Assembly: GCF_022230925.1 (NCBI RefSeq)
Contig: NZ_JAKKFH010000041.1
Location: forward strand, 1-64,000
DNA from: Micromonospora alfalfae
GTDB lineage: Bacteria > Actinomycetota > Actinomycetes > Mycobacteriales > Micromonosporaceae
DNA length: 64,000 nucleotides
Direction of reading: 5' to 3'
Below are positions 26,779 to 36,143 of this stretch, one piece after another. The notes beneath the pieces are model-generated. The model saw only the letters and a program-made list of their open reading frames with translations. It was not told the origin of the DNA and ran no database searches. A program made the translations under genes and the position numbers. How positions within the stretch are numbered: position 1 is the stretch's first letter; every line of letters starts with the position of its first letter.

Positions 26779-27615
26779 TCACCGGGCAGGCAGAACGGCC
26801 CGGCAGTCGACCAACACGCGGTCCGCGGCGGCCCGCAGCGCGGTCACATCGGGGCCTGCCGAGAGCACCTCCCGGGAGTACGACGGGAGCACCGAGGCGA
26901 GGCTCGAACCGAAGACGGTACGCAGATCGGCTGCACCGGCACCCTGTGCGCCGAGCCCCGGAGAGAGCAGTGGGCCGCCCACACCGGAGAGGTCGTGACC
27001 GGTGTCACCGATGGTCGCGCCGACCACCAGACCGAAGCTCCCGAGCGGGGACGCACCCCTGTTGAGCTGCGAAATCTCGTCGATCACGGTTTGCGCCACG
27101 GTGCGGCCGTCGGCCGTGACGGCCCGCTGCACGGCAGCGCCCTCGGGGTTGGAGGTGAGGGCCAACACGAACACCCCGCCGCCGTGCTCGGCGGCCAGCT
27201 CGAACATCGGCGCCAGCGAACCGACCCCGAGGTAGGGGCTCGCGGTGACCGCGTCGACATACACGGGGCTGGATGGATCAAGGTACGCCGAGGCGTACGC
27301 GCTCACCGTCGAGCCGATGTCGCCGCGCTTGACGTCGAGCAGAACGAGCGAGCCGGCTTCTCGTAACTGTCGGATAGTTGACTCAAGAATCGCCACACCT
27401 CGGGATCCGAATCGCTCGAAAAAGGCCGACTGAGGCTTGACTACCGCAACCCGGTCACCGAGGGCGTCGACAACGATCCGGCTGAAACGGTCGAGCCCCT
27501 GAAGGTCGTCCGGGAGGCCCCACTGCGCCAGCAGACCGGGATGCGGGTCGATGCCCACACAGAGTGGGCCCCGCTCGGTGACCGCCCGGTGCAGCCGGGT
27601 ACCGAAGCTCTCCAT
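26779..27615 (-). CDS. pyrF: orotidine 5'-phosphate decarboxylase (type 2)
   Basis: Final step of UMP synthesis. This is the longer PyrF form (278 residues). The N-terminus carries GPLCVGIDPHPGLLAQWG, and the catalytic lysine and aspartate are in LLDVKRGDIGSTVSAYA. The phosphate-binding region is in FGLVVGATIGDTG. The gene is separated from pyrD by bioA, breaking the usual pyrD-pyrF adjacency. mihF follows after 178 bases. Confidence 0.95.
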   Translation of the reverse strand: MESFGTRLHRAVTERGPLCVGIDPHPGLLAQWGLPDDLQGLDRFSRIVVDALGDRVAVVKPQSAFFERFGSRGVAILESTIRQLREAGSLVLLDVKRGDIGSTVSAYASAYLDPSSPVYVDAVTASPYLGVGSLAPMFELAAEHGGGVFVLALTSNPEGAAVQRAVTADGRTVAQTVIDEISQLNRGASPLGSFGLVVGATIGDTGHDLSGVGGPLLSPGLGAQGAGAADLRTVFGSSLASVLPSYSREVLSAGPDVTALRAAADRVLVDCRAVLPAR

Positions 27616-27637
27616 CGGAGTGTTCCCCTCTTCTCGT

Positions 27638-27658
27638 CCGGGCGGCTGACCCGCCCGG
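27638..27658. terminator. 8-bp GC hairpin between bioA and pyrF
   Basis: CCGGGCGG at 27638-27645 pairs with CCGCCCGG at 27651-27658 around a five-base loop. It lies just after bioA on the minus strand and before pyrF, so it could partly end bioA transcription. Modest support. Confidence 0.4.
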
Positions 27659-27688
27659 GTAACCAGTCGACCCGGTGGCCGGGCCGAC

Positions 27689-28963
27689 TCAGCCAGCAGT
27701 CACCGCCGCCGCCACCCCGGTCGCGATCCGGGCCAGGTCCACGTCGTCGGTGACGTACGGCGGCATCGTGTAGATCAGGTCGCGGAACGGACGCAGCCAG
27801 ACCCCCTGGGCGACCGCGGCCGCGGTCGCCGCGCCAAGGTCGACCTCGTGATCGAGCTGGACCACGCCGATCGCGCCGAGGACCCGTACGTCGGCCACGC
27901 CCGGCATGCCGCGCAGGGGCTCCAGACCGGCGCGCAGACCGGCGCCGACCCTGGCGACCTGGCCGGCCCAGTCTCCGGCCCGCAGCAGCCCGATGGAGGC
28001 GTTCGCCACCGCGCAGGCCAACGGGTTACCCATGAACGTGGGCCCGTGCGCCAGCACACCGGCCGCCGAGATGCCCCGGGCGACCTCCGCGGTGCACACT
28101 GTCGCCGCGAGGGTCAGGTACCCGCCGGTCAGCGCCTTGCCCACACAGAGCACGTCCGGCGTGACCCCGGCGTGCTCGGCGGCGAACATCTCGCCGGTAC
28201 GGCCGAACCCGGTGGCGATCTCGTCGAAGATCAGCAGGATCCCGTGCGCGCGGGTCACCTCGCGCAGCACCCGCAGGTAACCCGGGTGGTGGAAGCGCAT
28301 CCCGCCGGCGCCCTGGACGACGGGCTCGACGATCACGGCGGCCAACTCGTCGGCGTGCCGCTCGACCGTCTCGACCAGCGCCGCCACGTACGCGTCGTCG
28401 GGCGGATCGGTGAAGCCGCCCGGCGGCACCGGGGCGAACACCTGCCGGGGCAGCACGTCGCCCCACAGGTGGTGCATCCCGCCCTCCGGGTCGCAGACGC
28501 TCATCGGATGGAAGGTGTCGCCGTGGTAGCCACCCCGCCAGGTAGCCAGCCGGCGCCGCTTGGGCCGCCCGACGGCCCGCTGGTACTGCAGGCACATCTT
28601 CACCGCCACCTCGACGCTGACCGAGCCGGAGTCGGCCAGGAACACGTGCTCCAGGCCGTCCGGGGTCAGCTCGACCAGTGTTCGGGCCAGCTGCACCGCC
28701 GGCTCGTGGGTGAGCCCGCCGAACATCACGTGGCTCATCCGGCCGAGCTGGTCGGTCACCGCCGCGTCCAGCACCGGGTGCCGGTACCCGTGGATCGCCG
28801 CCCACCAGGACGACATGCCGTCCACCAGCTCACGCCCGTCGGCCAGGGTGAGCCGTACCCCCTCGGCGCTCTGCACCACGTAGGGCGGGTTGGCCGGCGG
28901 CAGCGCGGCGTACGGGTGCCAGACGTGCGCCCGGTCAGCGGCCAGGATCTCCTCGGGTGTCAC
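27689..28963 (-). CDS. bioA: adenosylmethionine-8-amino-7-oxononanoate aminotransferase (BioA)
   Basis: Biotin biosynthesis aminotransferase using SAM as amino donor and PLP. The 424-residue class III aminotransferase begins EEILAADRAHVWHPYAAL, with SSWWAAIHGYRHP and the PLP-lysine region LCVGKALTGGYLTLA. GTG 28963 has a strong GGAAGGAG site seven to nine bases upstream. No bioB, bioD or bioF lies in the window, so it is an orphan of the pathway inserted between pyrD and pyrF. Confidence 0.94.
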   Translation of the reverse strand: MTPEEILAADRAHVWHPYAALPPANPPYVVQSAEGVRLTLADGRELVDGMSSWWAAIHGYRHPVLDAAVTDQLGRMSHVMFGGLTHEPAVQLARTLVELTPDGLEHVFLADSGSVSVEVAVKMCLQYQRAVGRPKRRRLATWRGGYHGDTFHPMSVCDPEGGMHHLWGDVLPRQVFAPVPPGGFTDPPDDAYVAALVETVERHADELAAVIVEPVVQGAGGMRFHHPGYLRVLREVTRAHGILLIFDEIATGFGRTGEMFAAEHAGVTPDVLCVGKALTGGYLTLAATVCTAEVARGISAAGVLAHGPTFMGNPLACAVANASIGLLRAGDWAGQVARVGAGLRAGLEPLRGMPGVADVRVLGAIGVVQLDHEVDLGAATAAAVAQGVWLRPFRDLIYTMPPYVTDDVDLARIATGVAAAVTAG

Positions 28964-29035
28964 GCGTACTCCTTCCAGACACGGACGGGCCGGGCGGCGG
29001 ACGTCCCACAGCCGGGTCGAGTCATCCCTGCGCCG

Positions 29036-29118
29036 CCTTTGCTCTGCTTCACCGGACGCCACACCCGGTGTCCGGAGATCGGACGTCGGCCGTCGCGTGG
29101 GTTGAAGCAGAGCAAAGG
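29036..29118. repeat. 16-bp perfect inverted repeat CCTTTGCTCTGCTTCA with nested hairpin
   Basis: CCTTTGCTCTGCTTCA at 29036-29051 is exactly reversed at 29103-29118. A nested CCGGAC/GTCCGG stem lies inside (29052-29057 and 29070-29075). The arms are far less GC-rich than the surroundings. It sits between bioA and pyrD. Such terminal inverted repeats recall a small non-autonomous element. Confidence 0.65.
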
Positions 29119-29150
29119 ATCTGCGACGAGGTTCGCCTCCCGGGTGCGCA

Positions 29151-29216
29151 GCCGGTTCGGCGGCGAGCCGGCGCAGGCCCACGCCGGCCCACGCCGGTTC
29201 GGCGGCGAGCCGGCGC
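29151..29216. repeat. 24-bp direct repeat
   Basis: The 24 bases at 29151-29174 (beginning GCCGGTTCGGCGGCGAGCCG) recur at 29193-29216. A short CCCACGCCGG unit is also doubled between them. Together with the adjacent inverted repeat this makes the 297-base bioA/pyrD gap repeat-dense and gene-free. Confidence 0.7.
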
Positions 29217-29260
29217 GGGCCGGCCTGACGCGAGGCCGGGCGAGCACCGGGCCGGTGCGG

Positions 29261-30307
29261 TCACCGGCCGGCGACCGCGTCCGGTGCCGCCGTTGCGGCC
29301 GCCGCGCGGGCGGCGGCGCGGACCAGGGCCGGTCCTCGGTAGATGAAGCCGGTGTAGAGCTGCACCAGGGCGGCGCCGGCATCGAACATCCGCGCCGCGT
29401 CGTCCGGATCCAGCACCCCGCCGACGCCGATGATCGGCAGCCGGCCGTCGGTCTCCCGGTGGACGAAGGCGACCACCTCGCGGGCCCGCCCGGTGAGCGG
29501 CCGACCGGAGAGCCCACCGGCCTGCCCGCCACGCTCGACGTCACCGCTGGCCAGCCCCTCGCGAGACAGGGTGGTGTTGGTGGCGATCACCCCGGCGGCG
29601 CCCCGGGCCAGGCAGACCTCCAGCAGCTCGGCGATCGCCGCCTCGGTCAGGTCTGGTGCGATCTTGACCAGCACCGGCTTCTCCCCCACCAGCGCGCCGA
29701 GCAGCGCGTCCAGGTGGGCACGGTCCTGCAACGACCGCAGACCCGGGGTGTTCGGTGAGGACACGTTCACAGCGAAGTAGTCCCCGTGCCCGCGCAGCGC
29801 CCGGTACGAGGCGAGGTAGTCCTCGACCGCCTCGTCCAGCGGGGTCACCTTGGACTTGCCCAGCGAGATGCCCAGCGGCACCCCGAGCGGGCGCGGCAGC
29901 GCCGCCAGCCGGGCGGCCAGCGCAGCGGCCCCGGCGTTGTTGAAGCCCATCCGGTTGACCACCGCCTCGCTGGCCGGCAGGCGGAACAGCCGCGGCCGGG
30001 GGTTGCCCGGTTGGGCGTGCGCGGTGACCGTGCCGACCTCCACGAAACCGAAGCCGAGCGCCGGCCAGGCCGGCAGCGCCGCGCCGTCCTTGTCCATTCC
30101 GGCGGCCAACCCGACCGGGTTGGGGAACCGCACCCCGAACACGGTGCGCGGCGCGTCGACCGCGTACCGGGCCCGCAGCGCGGCGAGCGCGGCCGGCCGC
30201 CGCGACAGGGCAGCCAACCGCCGCAGGGTCCACTCGTGCGCCGTCTCGGCGTCCCCGCCCCCGAGCCGGAACAACCACGGCCGTACCGCCTGCTCGAACA
30301 CTGTCAC
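29261..30307 (-). CDS. pyrD: dihydroorotate dehydrogenase (quinone), class 2
   Basis: Membrane-associated flavoenzyme that oxidises dihydroorotate to orotate with quinone. The 348-residue class 2 enzyme has VGLAAGMDKDGAAL, NRMGFNNAGA and the FNVSSPNTPGLRSLQ-type loop with the catalytic serine, here VNVSSPNTPG. The GTG start overlaps the carB TGA (GTGA). It ends the main pyrimidine operon on this side before the repeat gap and bioA. Confidence 0.97.
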   Translation of the reverse strand: MTVFEQAVRPWLFRLGGGDAETAHEWTLRRLAALSRRPAALAALRARYAVDAPRTVFGVRFPNPVGLAAGMDKDGAALPAWPALGFGFVEVGTVTAHAQPGNPRPRLFRLPASEAVVNRMGFNNAGAAALAARLAALPRPLGVPLGISLGKSKVTPLDEAVEDYLASYRALRGHGDYFAVNVSSPNTPGLRSLQDRAHLDALLGALVGEKPVLVKIAPDLTEAAIAELLEVCLARGAAGVIATNTTLSREGLASGDVERGGQAGGLSGRPLTGRAREVVAFVHRETDGRLPIIGVGGVLDPDDAARMFDAGAALVQLYTGFIYRGPALVRAAARAAAATAAPDAVAGR

Positions 30308-33300
30308 TGGGCCGCCCGCAGGATGGCGTGCAGGTCCTGCAGGGGGCGGACCTGCATGTCGCCGCGGATCCGCGCCTCGATGCCCATCACCGCTGCGGCG
30401 GCGCCGGGAACCGTGGTGATGCAGGGGATGTCCGCGGTGACGGCCGCGCTGCGGATCTCATAACCGTCGGAGCGGGCGCTGGCACCCGAGCCCTGCGGCG
30501 TGTTGATCACCAGCGCCACGTGGCCGCCGCCGATCAACGACACCGCGTCGTCGCCCGCACCGGCCTGGTAGTGCTTACGGATCTGCTCACAGGCGATGCC
30601 GTGCCGGCGCAGCACCTCGGCCGTGCCGGCGGTGGCGACGATCTCGAAGCCCAGATCGGCCAGCCGCTTGATCGGGAAGATCATGCCGCGCTTGTCCCGG
30701 TTGGCCACCGAGACGAAGATCTTCCCGGCGGTCGGCAGCGACCCGTACGCCGCCGACTGGCTCTTGGCGAAGGCATGCCCGAAGTTGGTGTCGATGCCCA
30801 TCACCTCGCCGGTCGACTTCATCTCCGGCCCGAGCAGCGAGTCGATCCCCTTGCCAGCGCGGGTCCGGAAACGCTTGAACGGCAGCACCGCCTCCTTGAC
30901 GGCGACCGGCGCGTCGGCGGGCATCGTGCCCCCGTCCCCGGTCGCCGGCAGCAGGCCCTCGGCGCGCAGCTCGGCGATGCTCGCCCCGAGCGCGATCCGG
31001 GCCGCCGCCTTGGCCAGCGGCACCGCCGTGGCCTTGGAGACGAACGGGACGGTCCGCGACGCGCGCGGGTTGGCCTCCAGCACGTAGAGCACGTCGTCCT
31101 TGAGGGCGTACTGCACGTTGAGCAGGCCCCGGACCCCGACGCCACGCGCGATGGCCTCGGTGTAGCGGCGGACCTCGACCAGGTGCGAGCCCGCGAGGGT
31201 GATCGGCGGGAGCGCGCAGGACGAGTCGCCGGAGTGGATACCCGCCTCCTCGATGTGCTCCATCACACCGCCGATGTAGACCTCGCCGTCGGCGTCGCAC
31301 AGCGCGTCCACGTCGATCTCGATGGCGTCGTCGAGGAACCGGTCCACCAGCACCGGGTGGTCCGGGGAGATGTCGGTGGCCCGGCCGATGTAGTCGCGCA
31401 GCGTCGGGTCGTCGTAGACGATCTCCATGCCCCGCCCGCCCAGCACGTACGACGGCCGGACCAGCACCGGGTAGCCGATCTCGTCGGCGATCGTCTTGGC
31501 CTCGTCGTACGAGGTGGCCATGCCGTGCGCCGGCGCGCGCAGGCCGGCACGGGCCAGCACCGCGCCGAACGCGCCGCGCTCCTCGGCCAGGTGGATCGAC
31601 TCCGGGGAGGTGCCGACGATCGGCACACCGGCGTTCTTGAGCCGCTGCGCCAGCCCCAGCGGGGTCTGCCCGCCGAGCTGGACGACCACCCCGACCACAC
31701 CCGGCCCGCCGGCCGCCCGGCCGGACGAGTCCTCGGCGTGCCAGACCTCCAGGACGTCCTCGAAGGTCAACGGCTCGAAATAGAGCCGGTCGGCGGTGTC
31801 GTAGTCGGTGGAGACCGTCTCCGGGTTGCAGTTGACCATGACCGTCTCGTAACCGGCCGACCGCAACGCCTGGACGGCGTGCACGCAGGAGTAGTCGAAC
31901 TCGATGCCCTGCCCGATCCGGTTCGGGCCGGAGCCCAGGATCAGCACCTTCGGCCGGTCCGACGGCACGACCTCGGACTCCAGGTCGTACGTCGAGTAGT
32001 GGTACGGAGTGGTCGCCTCGAACTCGGCCGCGCAGGTGTCCACTGTCTTGTAGACCGGGCGCACGTCAAGGCGGTGGCGCAGGGTCCGTACGCCGTCCTC
32101 GGCGGCCAGCTCCGGGCGCAGCGCGGCGAGCTGCCGGTCGGACAGACCGGCCCGCTTGGCACGACGCAGCAGGTCGGCGTCGAGCACCGGCGCGTCGACG
32201 ATCTCGGTGCGCAGCTCGATCAGCGCGGCGATCTGGTCCAGGAACCACGGGTCGATCCCGCCGGACGCCTCGGCCACCTCGGCGATCGACGCCCCGAGCC
32301 GCAGCGCCCGCTCCACCGTGTACAGCCGACCGTCGTGCGGGATCCGCAGCGCCGCGAGGGTGTCCGCCAGTGTGACGCCGGCAGGGTCCGGCACACTCCA
32401 GAAACCGGCCGACTTGGTTTCCATCGAGCGCATCGCCTTGTTCAGCGCCTCGGTGAAGTTGCGCCCGAGGCTCATCGCCTCGCCCACCGACTTCATCGTG
32501 GTGGTCAGCTCCGGGTCCGCGCCGGGGAACTTCTCGAACGCGAACCGGGGGATCTTCACCACCACGTAGTCCAGGGTCGGCTCGAACGCCGCCGGGGTCT
32601 TCAGGGTGATGTCGTTGGGGATCTCGTCGAGGGTGTAGCCGATGGCCAGCTTGGCGGCGATCTTCGCGATCGGGAAGCCGGTCGCCTTGGAGGCCAGCGC
32701 CGACGACCGCGACACCCGCGGGTTCATCTCGATCACGACGATCCGGCCGTCGACCGGGTTGACAGCGAACTGGATGTTGCAGCCGCCGGTGTCCACCCCG
32801 ACCTCGCGCAGCACGGCGATGCCCAGGTCACGCAGGCGCTGGTACTCCCGGTCGGTGAGCGTCATGGCCGGGGCCACAGTGACGCTGTCGCCGGTGTGCA
32901 CACCCATCGGGTCGATGTTCTCGATCGAGCAGACCACCACCACGTTGTCGTGCCGGTCGCGCATCAGCTCGAGCTCGTACTCCTTCCAGCCGAGCACGCT
33001 CTCCTCGATGAGCACCTCGTGCACCGGGCTGGCGGACAGGCCGTCGCCGGCGATGCGGGCCAGGTCCTCCGGGGTGTGCGCCATGCCGGAGCCCAGGCCA
33101 CCCATTGTGAACGACGGCCGGATCACCACCGGCAGGCCCAGCTCGGCGACTGTCGCCTCGACCTCGTCCATCGAGTGGCAGACCCGCGAGCGGGGCACCA
33201 ACCCGGCCGGGTCGTCGACGCCCAGCCGTACGCCGGCCTTCGCCACGATCTCCTTGAACAGCTGCCGGTCCTCGCCCCGGTTGATGGCGTCGATGTTCGC

Positions 33301-33651
33301 GCCGATCAACTCCACGCCGTACTTCTCCAGGACGCCGGCCTCGTGCAGGGCGACGGCCGTGTTCAGCGCGGTCTGCCCGCCGAGGGTCGCGAGGATCGCG
33401 TCCGGGCGCTCCTTGGCGATGACCAGCTCCACGAACTCCGGGGTGATCGGCTCGACGTACGTCGCGTCGGCGAACTCCGGGTCCGTCATGATCGTCGCCG
33501 GGTTGGAGTTGACCAGGCTGACCCGGATCCCCTCGCTGCGCAGCACCCGGCACGCCTGGGTGCCGGAGTAGTCGAACTCGCAGGCCTGCCCGATGACGAT
33601 CGGCCCGGAGCCGATCACGAGGATGTGCTTGAGATCGGTCCGCTTAGGCAT
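30304..33651 (-). CDS. carB: carbamoyl-phosphate synthase large subunit
   Basis: Synthesises carbamoyl phosphate for pyrimidines and arginine. The 1115-residue protein has two homologous ATP-grasp halves (about 1-550 and 551-940), with VIGSGPIVIGQACEFDYSG at the start of the first and LGSGPNRIGQGIEFDYSC at the second. The C-terminal MGS-like regulatory domain covers about 950-1115. ATG 33651 lies 8 bases inside the end of carA. The antisense strand is open over most of the gene, but that is a codon-bias shadow. Confidence 0.98.
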   Translation of the reverse strand: MPKRTDLKHILVIGSGPIVIGQACEFDYSGTQACRVLRSEGIRVSLVNSNPATIMTDPEFADATYVEPITPEFVELVIAKERPDAILATLGGQTALNTAVALHEAGVLEKYGVELIGANIDAINRGEDRQLFKEIVAKAGVRLGVDDPAGLVPRSRVCHSMDEVEATVAELGLPVVIRPSFTMGGLGSGMAHTPEDLARIAGDGLSASPVHEVLIEESVLGWKEYELELMRDRHDNVVVVCSIENIDPMGVHTGDSVTVAPAMTLTDREYQRLRDLGIAVLREVGVDTGGCNIQFAVNPVDGRIVVIEMNPRVSRSSALASKATGFPIAKIAAKLAIGYTLDEIPNDITLKTPAAFEPTLDYVVVKIPRFAFEKFPGADPELTTTMKSVGEAMSLGRNFTEALNKAMRSMETKSAGFWSVPDPAGVTLADTLAALRIPHDGRLYTVERALRLGASIAEVAEASGGIDPWFLDQIAALIELRTEIVDAPVLDADLLRRAKRAGLSDRQLAALRPELAAEDGVRTLRHRLDVRPVYKTVDTCAAEFEATTPYHYSTYDLESEVVPSDRPKVLILGSGPNRIGQGIEFDYSCVHAVQALRSAGYETVMVNCNPETVSTDYDTADRLYFEPLTFEDVLEVWHAEDSSGRAAGGPGVVGVVVQLGGQTPLGLAQRLKNAGVPIVGTSPESIHLAEERGAFGAVLARAGLRAPAHGMATSYDEAKTIADEIGYPVLVRPSYVLGGRGMEIVYDDPTLRDYIGRATDISPDHPVLVDRFLDDAIEIDVDALCDADGEVYIGGVMEHIEEAGIHSGDSSCALPPITLAGSHLVEVRRYTEAIARGVGVRGLLNVQYALKDDVLYVLEANPRASRTVPFVSKATAVPLAKAAARIALGASIAELRAEGLLPATGDGGTMPADAPVAVKEAVLPFKRFRTRAGKGIDSLLGPEMKSTGEVMGIDTNFGHAFAKSQSAAYGSLPTAGKIFVSVANRDKRGMIFPIKRLADLGFEIVATAGTAEVLRRHGIACEQIRKHYQAGAGDDAVSLIGGGHVALVINTPQGSGASARSDGYEIRSAAVTADIPCITTVPGAAAAVMGIEARIRGDMQVRPLQDLHAILRAAQ

Positions 33652-34807
33652 TGCTGCGCCCCTTGCTGTGGGTCCGGCCTTCGATCAGTTCGGCGAATCG
33701 GTCGAAGAGGTAGTCCGCGTCGTGCGGGCCGGCTGCCGCCTCCGGGTGGTACTGGACGGTGAACGCGGGCAGGTCCACTGCTCGCAGCCCCTCGACCACG
33801 TTGTCATTGAGGCAGACGTGTGACACCCGTACGCCACCGAAGTCGGTGTCGATCACCTGGTCGGGGACGACAGCGCCGTCGCCCGAGCCGGGGACCTGCA
33901 CGGCGAAGCCGTGGTTGTGGCTGGTCACCTCGACCTTGCCGGTGACCCGGTCGAGCACCGGCTGGTTGATTCCCCGGTGGCCGTAGCCCAGCTTGTAGGT
34001 GCCGAAGCCGAGCGCCCGGCCGAGGATCTGGCTGCCGAAGCAGATGCCGAACAGCGGCACCTCCCGCCGCAGCGCCTCCCGGGCCAGTTCCACCGGGGCG
34101 TCGGCGGTGGCCGGGTCGCCCGGACCGGGCGACAGGAAGATCGCGTCGGCGCCGGTGGCGAGCATCTGGTCGATGCTCGACGACGCCGGCAGCACGTGCG
34201 TGGTCACCCCACGGGTGGCCAGCCGACGCGGCACGTTGCGCTTGATGCCCAGGTCCAGGGCGGCCACTGTGAACCGGTGCTCGCCCAGGGCCTCGACGAC
34301 GTACGGCTCGGCGGTGCTCACCTCGGCGGACAGGTCCGCGCCGACCATCTGCGGCGCCTGGCGGACCCGGGCCAGCAGGCTCTGCGGGTCGTTGTCGATG
34401 CTGGAGATGCCCACCCGCATGGCGCCCCGCTCGCGCAGGTGCCGGGTCAGCGCCCGGGTGTCCACGCCGCTGATGCCCACCACACCCTCGGTGGCGAGGC
34501 GGTCCTCGAGACCACCGGTGGCCCGCCAGTTCGAGCCGATCCGGGCCGGGTCGCGCACGACGTAGCCGGCCACCCAGATCCGACCGGACTCGTCGTCCTC
34601 GCCGTTGACGCCGGTGTTGCCGATGTGCGGCGCGGTCTGCACCACCACCTGACGGTGGTAGGACGGGTCGGTCAGGGTCTCCTGATAACCGGTCATGCCG
34701 GTGTTGAAGACCGCCTCGCCGAAGGTCTCCCCGACGCTGCCGTACGCCTCGCCGGGGAACGTGCGCCCGTCCTCGAGGACAAGGATCGCGGGTCTGCGCT
34801 TGACCAT
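33644..34807 (-). CDS. carA: carbamoyl-phosphate synthase small subunit
   Basis: Glutaminase subunit that feeds ammonia to CarB. The N-terminal domain (about 1-150) starts KRRPAILVLEDGRTFPGEAY. The class I amidotransferase domain has the nucleophile in LFGICFGSQILGRAL and the HPEAAAGP histidine near the end. ATG 34807 was chosen since similarity begins at VKRRPA; the open frame upstream is compositional. It overlaps carB by eight bases. Confidence 0.97.
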   Translation of the reverse strand: MVKRRPAILVLEDGRTFPGEAYGSVGETFGEAVFNTGMTGYQETLTDPSYHRQVVVQTAPHIGNTGVNGEDDESGRIWVAGYVVRDPARIGSNWRATGGLEDRLATEGVVGISGVDTRALTRHLRERGAMRVGISSIDNDPQSLLARVRQAPQMVGADLSAEVSTAEPYVVEALGEHRFTVAALDLGIKRNVPRRLATRGVTTHVLPASSSIDQMLATGADAIFLSPGPGDPATADAPVELAREALRREVPLFGICFGSQILGRALGFGTYKLGYGHRGINQPVLDRVTGKVEVTSHNHGFAVQVPGSGDGAVVPDQVIDTDFGGVRVSHVCLNDNVVEGLRAVDLPAFTVQYHPEAAAGPHDADYLFDRFAELIEGRTHSKGRSNA

Positions 34808-34865
34808 TACCGTGCCCGCCTTTCGTTCGCGACTGCGGGACTCCGCTGCGCTGCGTTCCTCGCGC

Positions 34866-36143
34866 TCACTTGACAGCCTTTCCGTCCAGGACCGTCGGCT
34901 CGCCACGCAGGAAGGTCGCCACGATGCGACCTGGCAGCGTCATGCGGGCGTACGGGGTGTTGCGACTGCGACTGGCCAGCTCCGCCGGCTCGATGGTGCG
35001 GTGGGCGGCCGGGTCGATCAGGGTCAGGTTCGCCGGCACACCCGGCGCGGGGTCGACGCCGTGCCCGGTGAGGCCGGCGATCCGTGCGGGGGTGCGCGAC
35101 ATCCGCTCGGCGATCAGGTCCCACTCGGGGCCGAGCACGTCCAGCGCGATGGAGAGGGCCGTCTCCAGACCGAGCATCCCCGGTCGGGCGTACGCCCACT
35201 CGCACTCCTTGTCCTCCACCGCGTGCGGGGCGTGGTCGGTGGCGATCACGTCGATCACCCCGTCGGCGAGGGCGGCACGCAGCGCGGCGATGTCCGCGGC
35301 GGTGCGCAACGGCGGGTTCACCTTGTAGACCGGGTCGTAGGTTTCCGCCCGTTCGTCGGTGAGCAGCAGGTGGTGCGGGGTCACCTCGGCGGTCACGCGT
35401 ACCCCGCGCGCCTTTGCCTGGCGCAGCACCTCGACGCTGCCGGCGGTGGAGACGTGGCAGACGTGCAGTCGGCTGCCCACGTGCTCGGCGAGCAGCACGT
35501 CCCGGGCGATGATCGCCTCCTCGGCGACCGCCGGCCAGCCGATCAGGCCGAGCCGGGTGGAGACCTCGCCCTCGTGCATCTGGGCGCCCTCGGTGAGCCG
35601 GGGCTCCTCGGCGTGCTGGGCGATGATCCCGTCGAACGCCTTGACGTACTCCAGGGCTCGGCGCATCAACTTCGGGTCGGCGACGCAGTGCCCGTCGTCG
35701 GAGAAGATCCGCACCTGGGCCGCCGAGTCGGCCATCGCGCCCAGCTCGGCCAGCCGCTCGCCGGCCAGCCCGACGGTGACCGCGCCGATCGGCTGCACGT
35801 CGACCAGGCCGGCCTCGCGGCCGAGCCGCCAGACCTGCTCGACCACACCGGCGGTGTCCGCCACCGGGGAGGTGTTGGCCATCGCGCAGACCGCCGTGTA
35901 GCCGCCCAGCGCCGCCGCCCGGGAACCGGACTCGACGGTCTCGGCGTCCTCCCGGCCGGGCTCGCGCAGGTGGGTGTGCAGGTCGACGAGGCCGGGCAGG
36001 GCGACCAGGCCGGCGCCGTCGACGACTGTGGCGTCCGGCGCGGTCAGGCCGGGACCGACAGCGGCGATCACGCCGTCGCGGATCAGCAGGTCGGTCGGCG
36101 CGGCGCCGACGACACTCACGCTGGTGATCAGGTACGCGGTCAC
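34866..36143 (-). CDS. pyrC: dihydroorotase
   Basis: Third pyrimidine step, cyclising carbamoyl aspartate. The 425-residue class I enzyme has the metal-binding HTHLREPG, the EDAETVESGSRAAALGGYT segment and IATDHAPH with the catalytic aspartate. The GTG start overlaps the pyrB stop (GTGA). carA follows after 58 bases. Confidence 0.97.
   Translation of the reverse strand: MTAYLITSVSVVGAAPTDLLIRDGVIAAVGPGLTAPDATVVDGAGLVALPGLVDLHTHLREPGREDAETVESGSRAAALGGYTAVCAMANTSPVADTAGVVEQVWRLGREAGLVDVQPIGAVTVGLAGERLAELGAMADSAAQVRIFSDDGHCVADPKLMRRALEYVKAFDGIIAQHAEEPRLTEGAQMHEGEVSTRLGLIGWPAVAEEAIIARDVLLAEHVGSRLHVCHVSTAGSVEVLRQAKARGVRVTAEVTPHHLLLTDERAETYDPVYKVNPPLRTAADIAALRAALADGVIDVIATDHAPHAVEDKECEWAYARPGMLGLETALSIALDVLGPEWDLIAERMSRTPARIAGLTGHGVDPAPGVPANLTLIDPAAHRTIEPAELASRSRNTPYARMTLPGRIVATFLRGEPTVLDGKAVK

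Noticed and set aside
30328..33762. 1144-residue open frame on the plus strand
   Set aside because: It is antisense to carB and arises from third-position GC bias; the translation is low-complexity and has no family resemblance.
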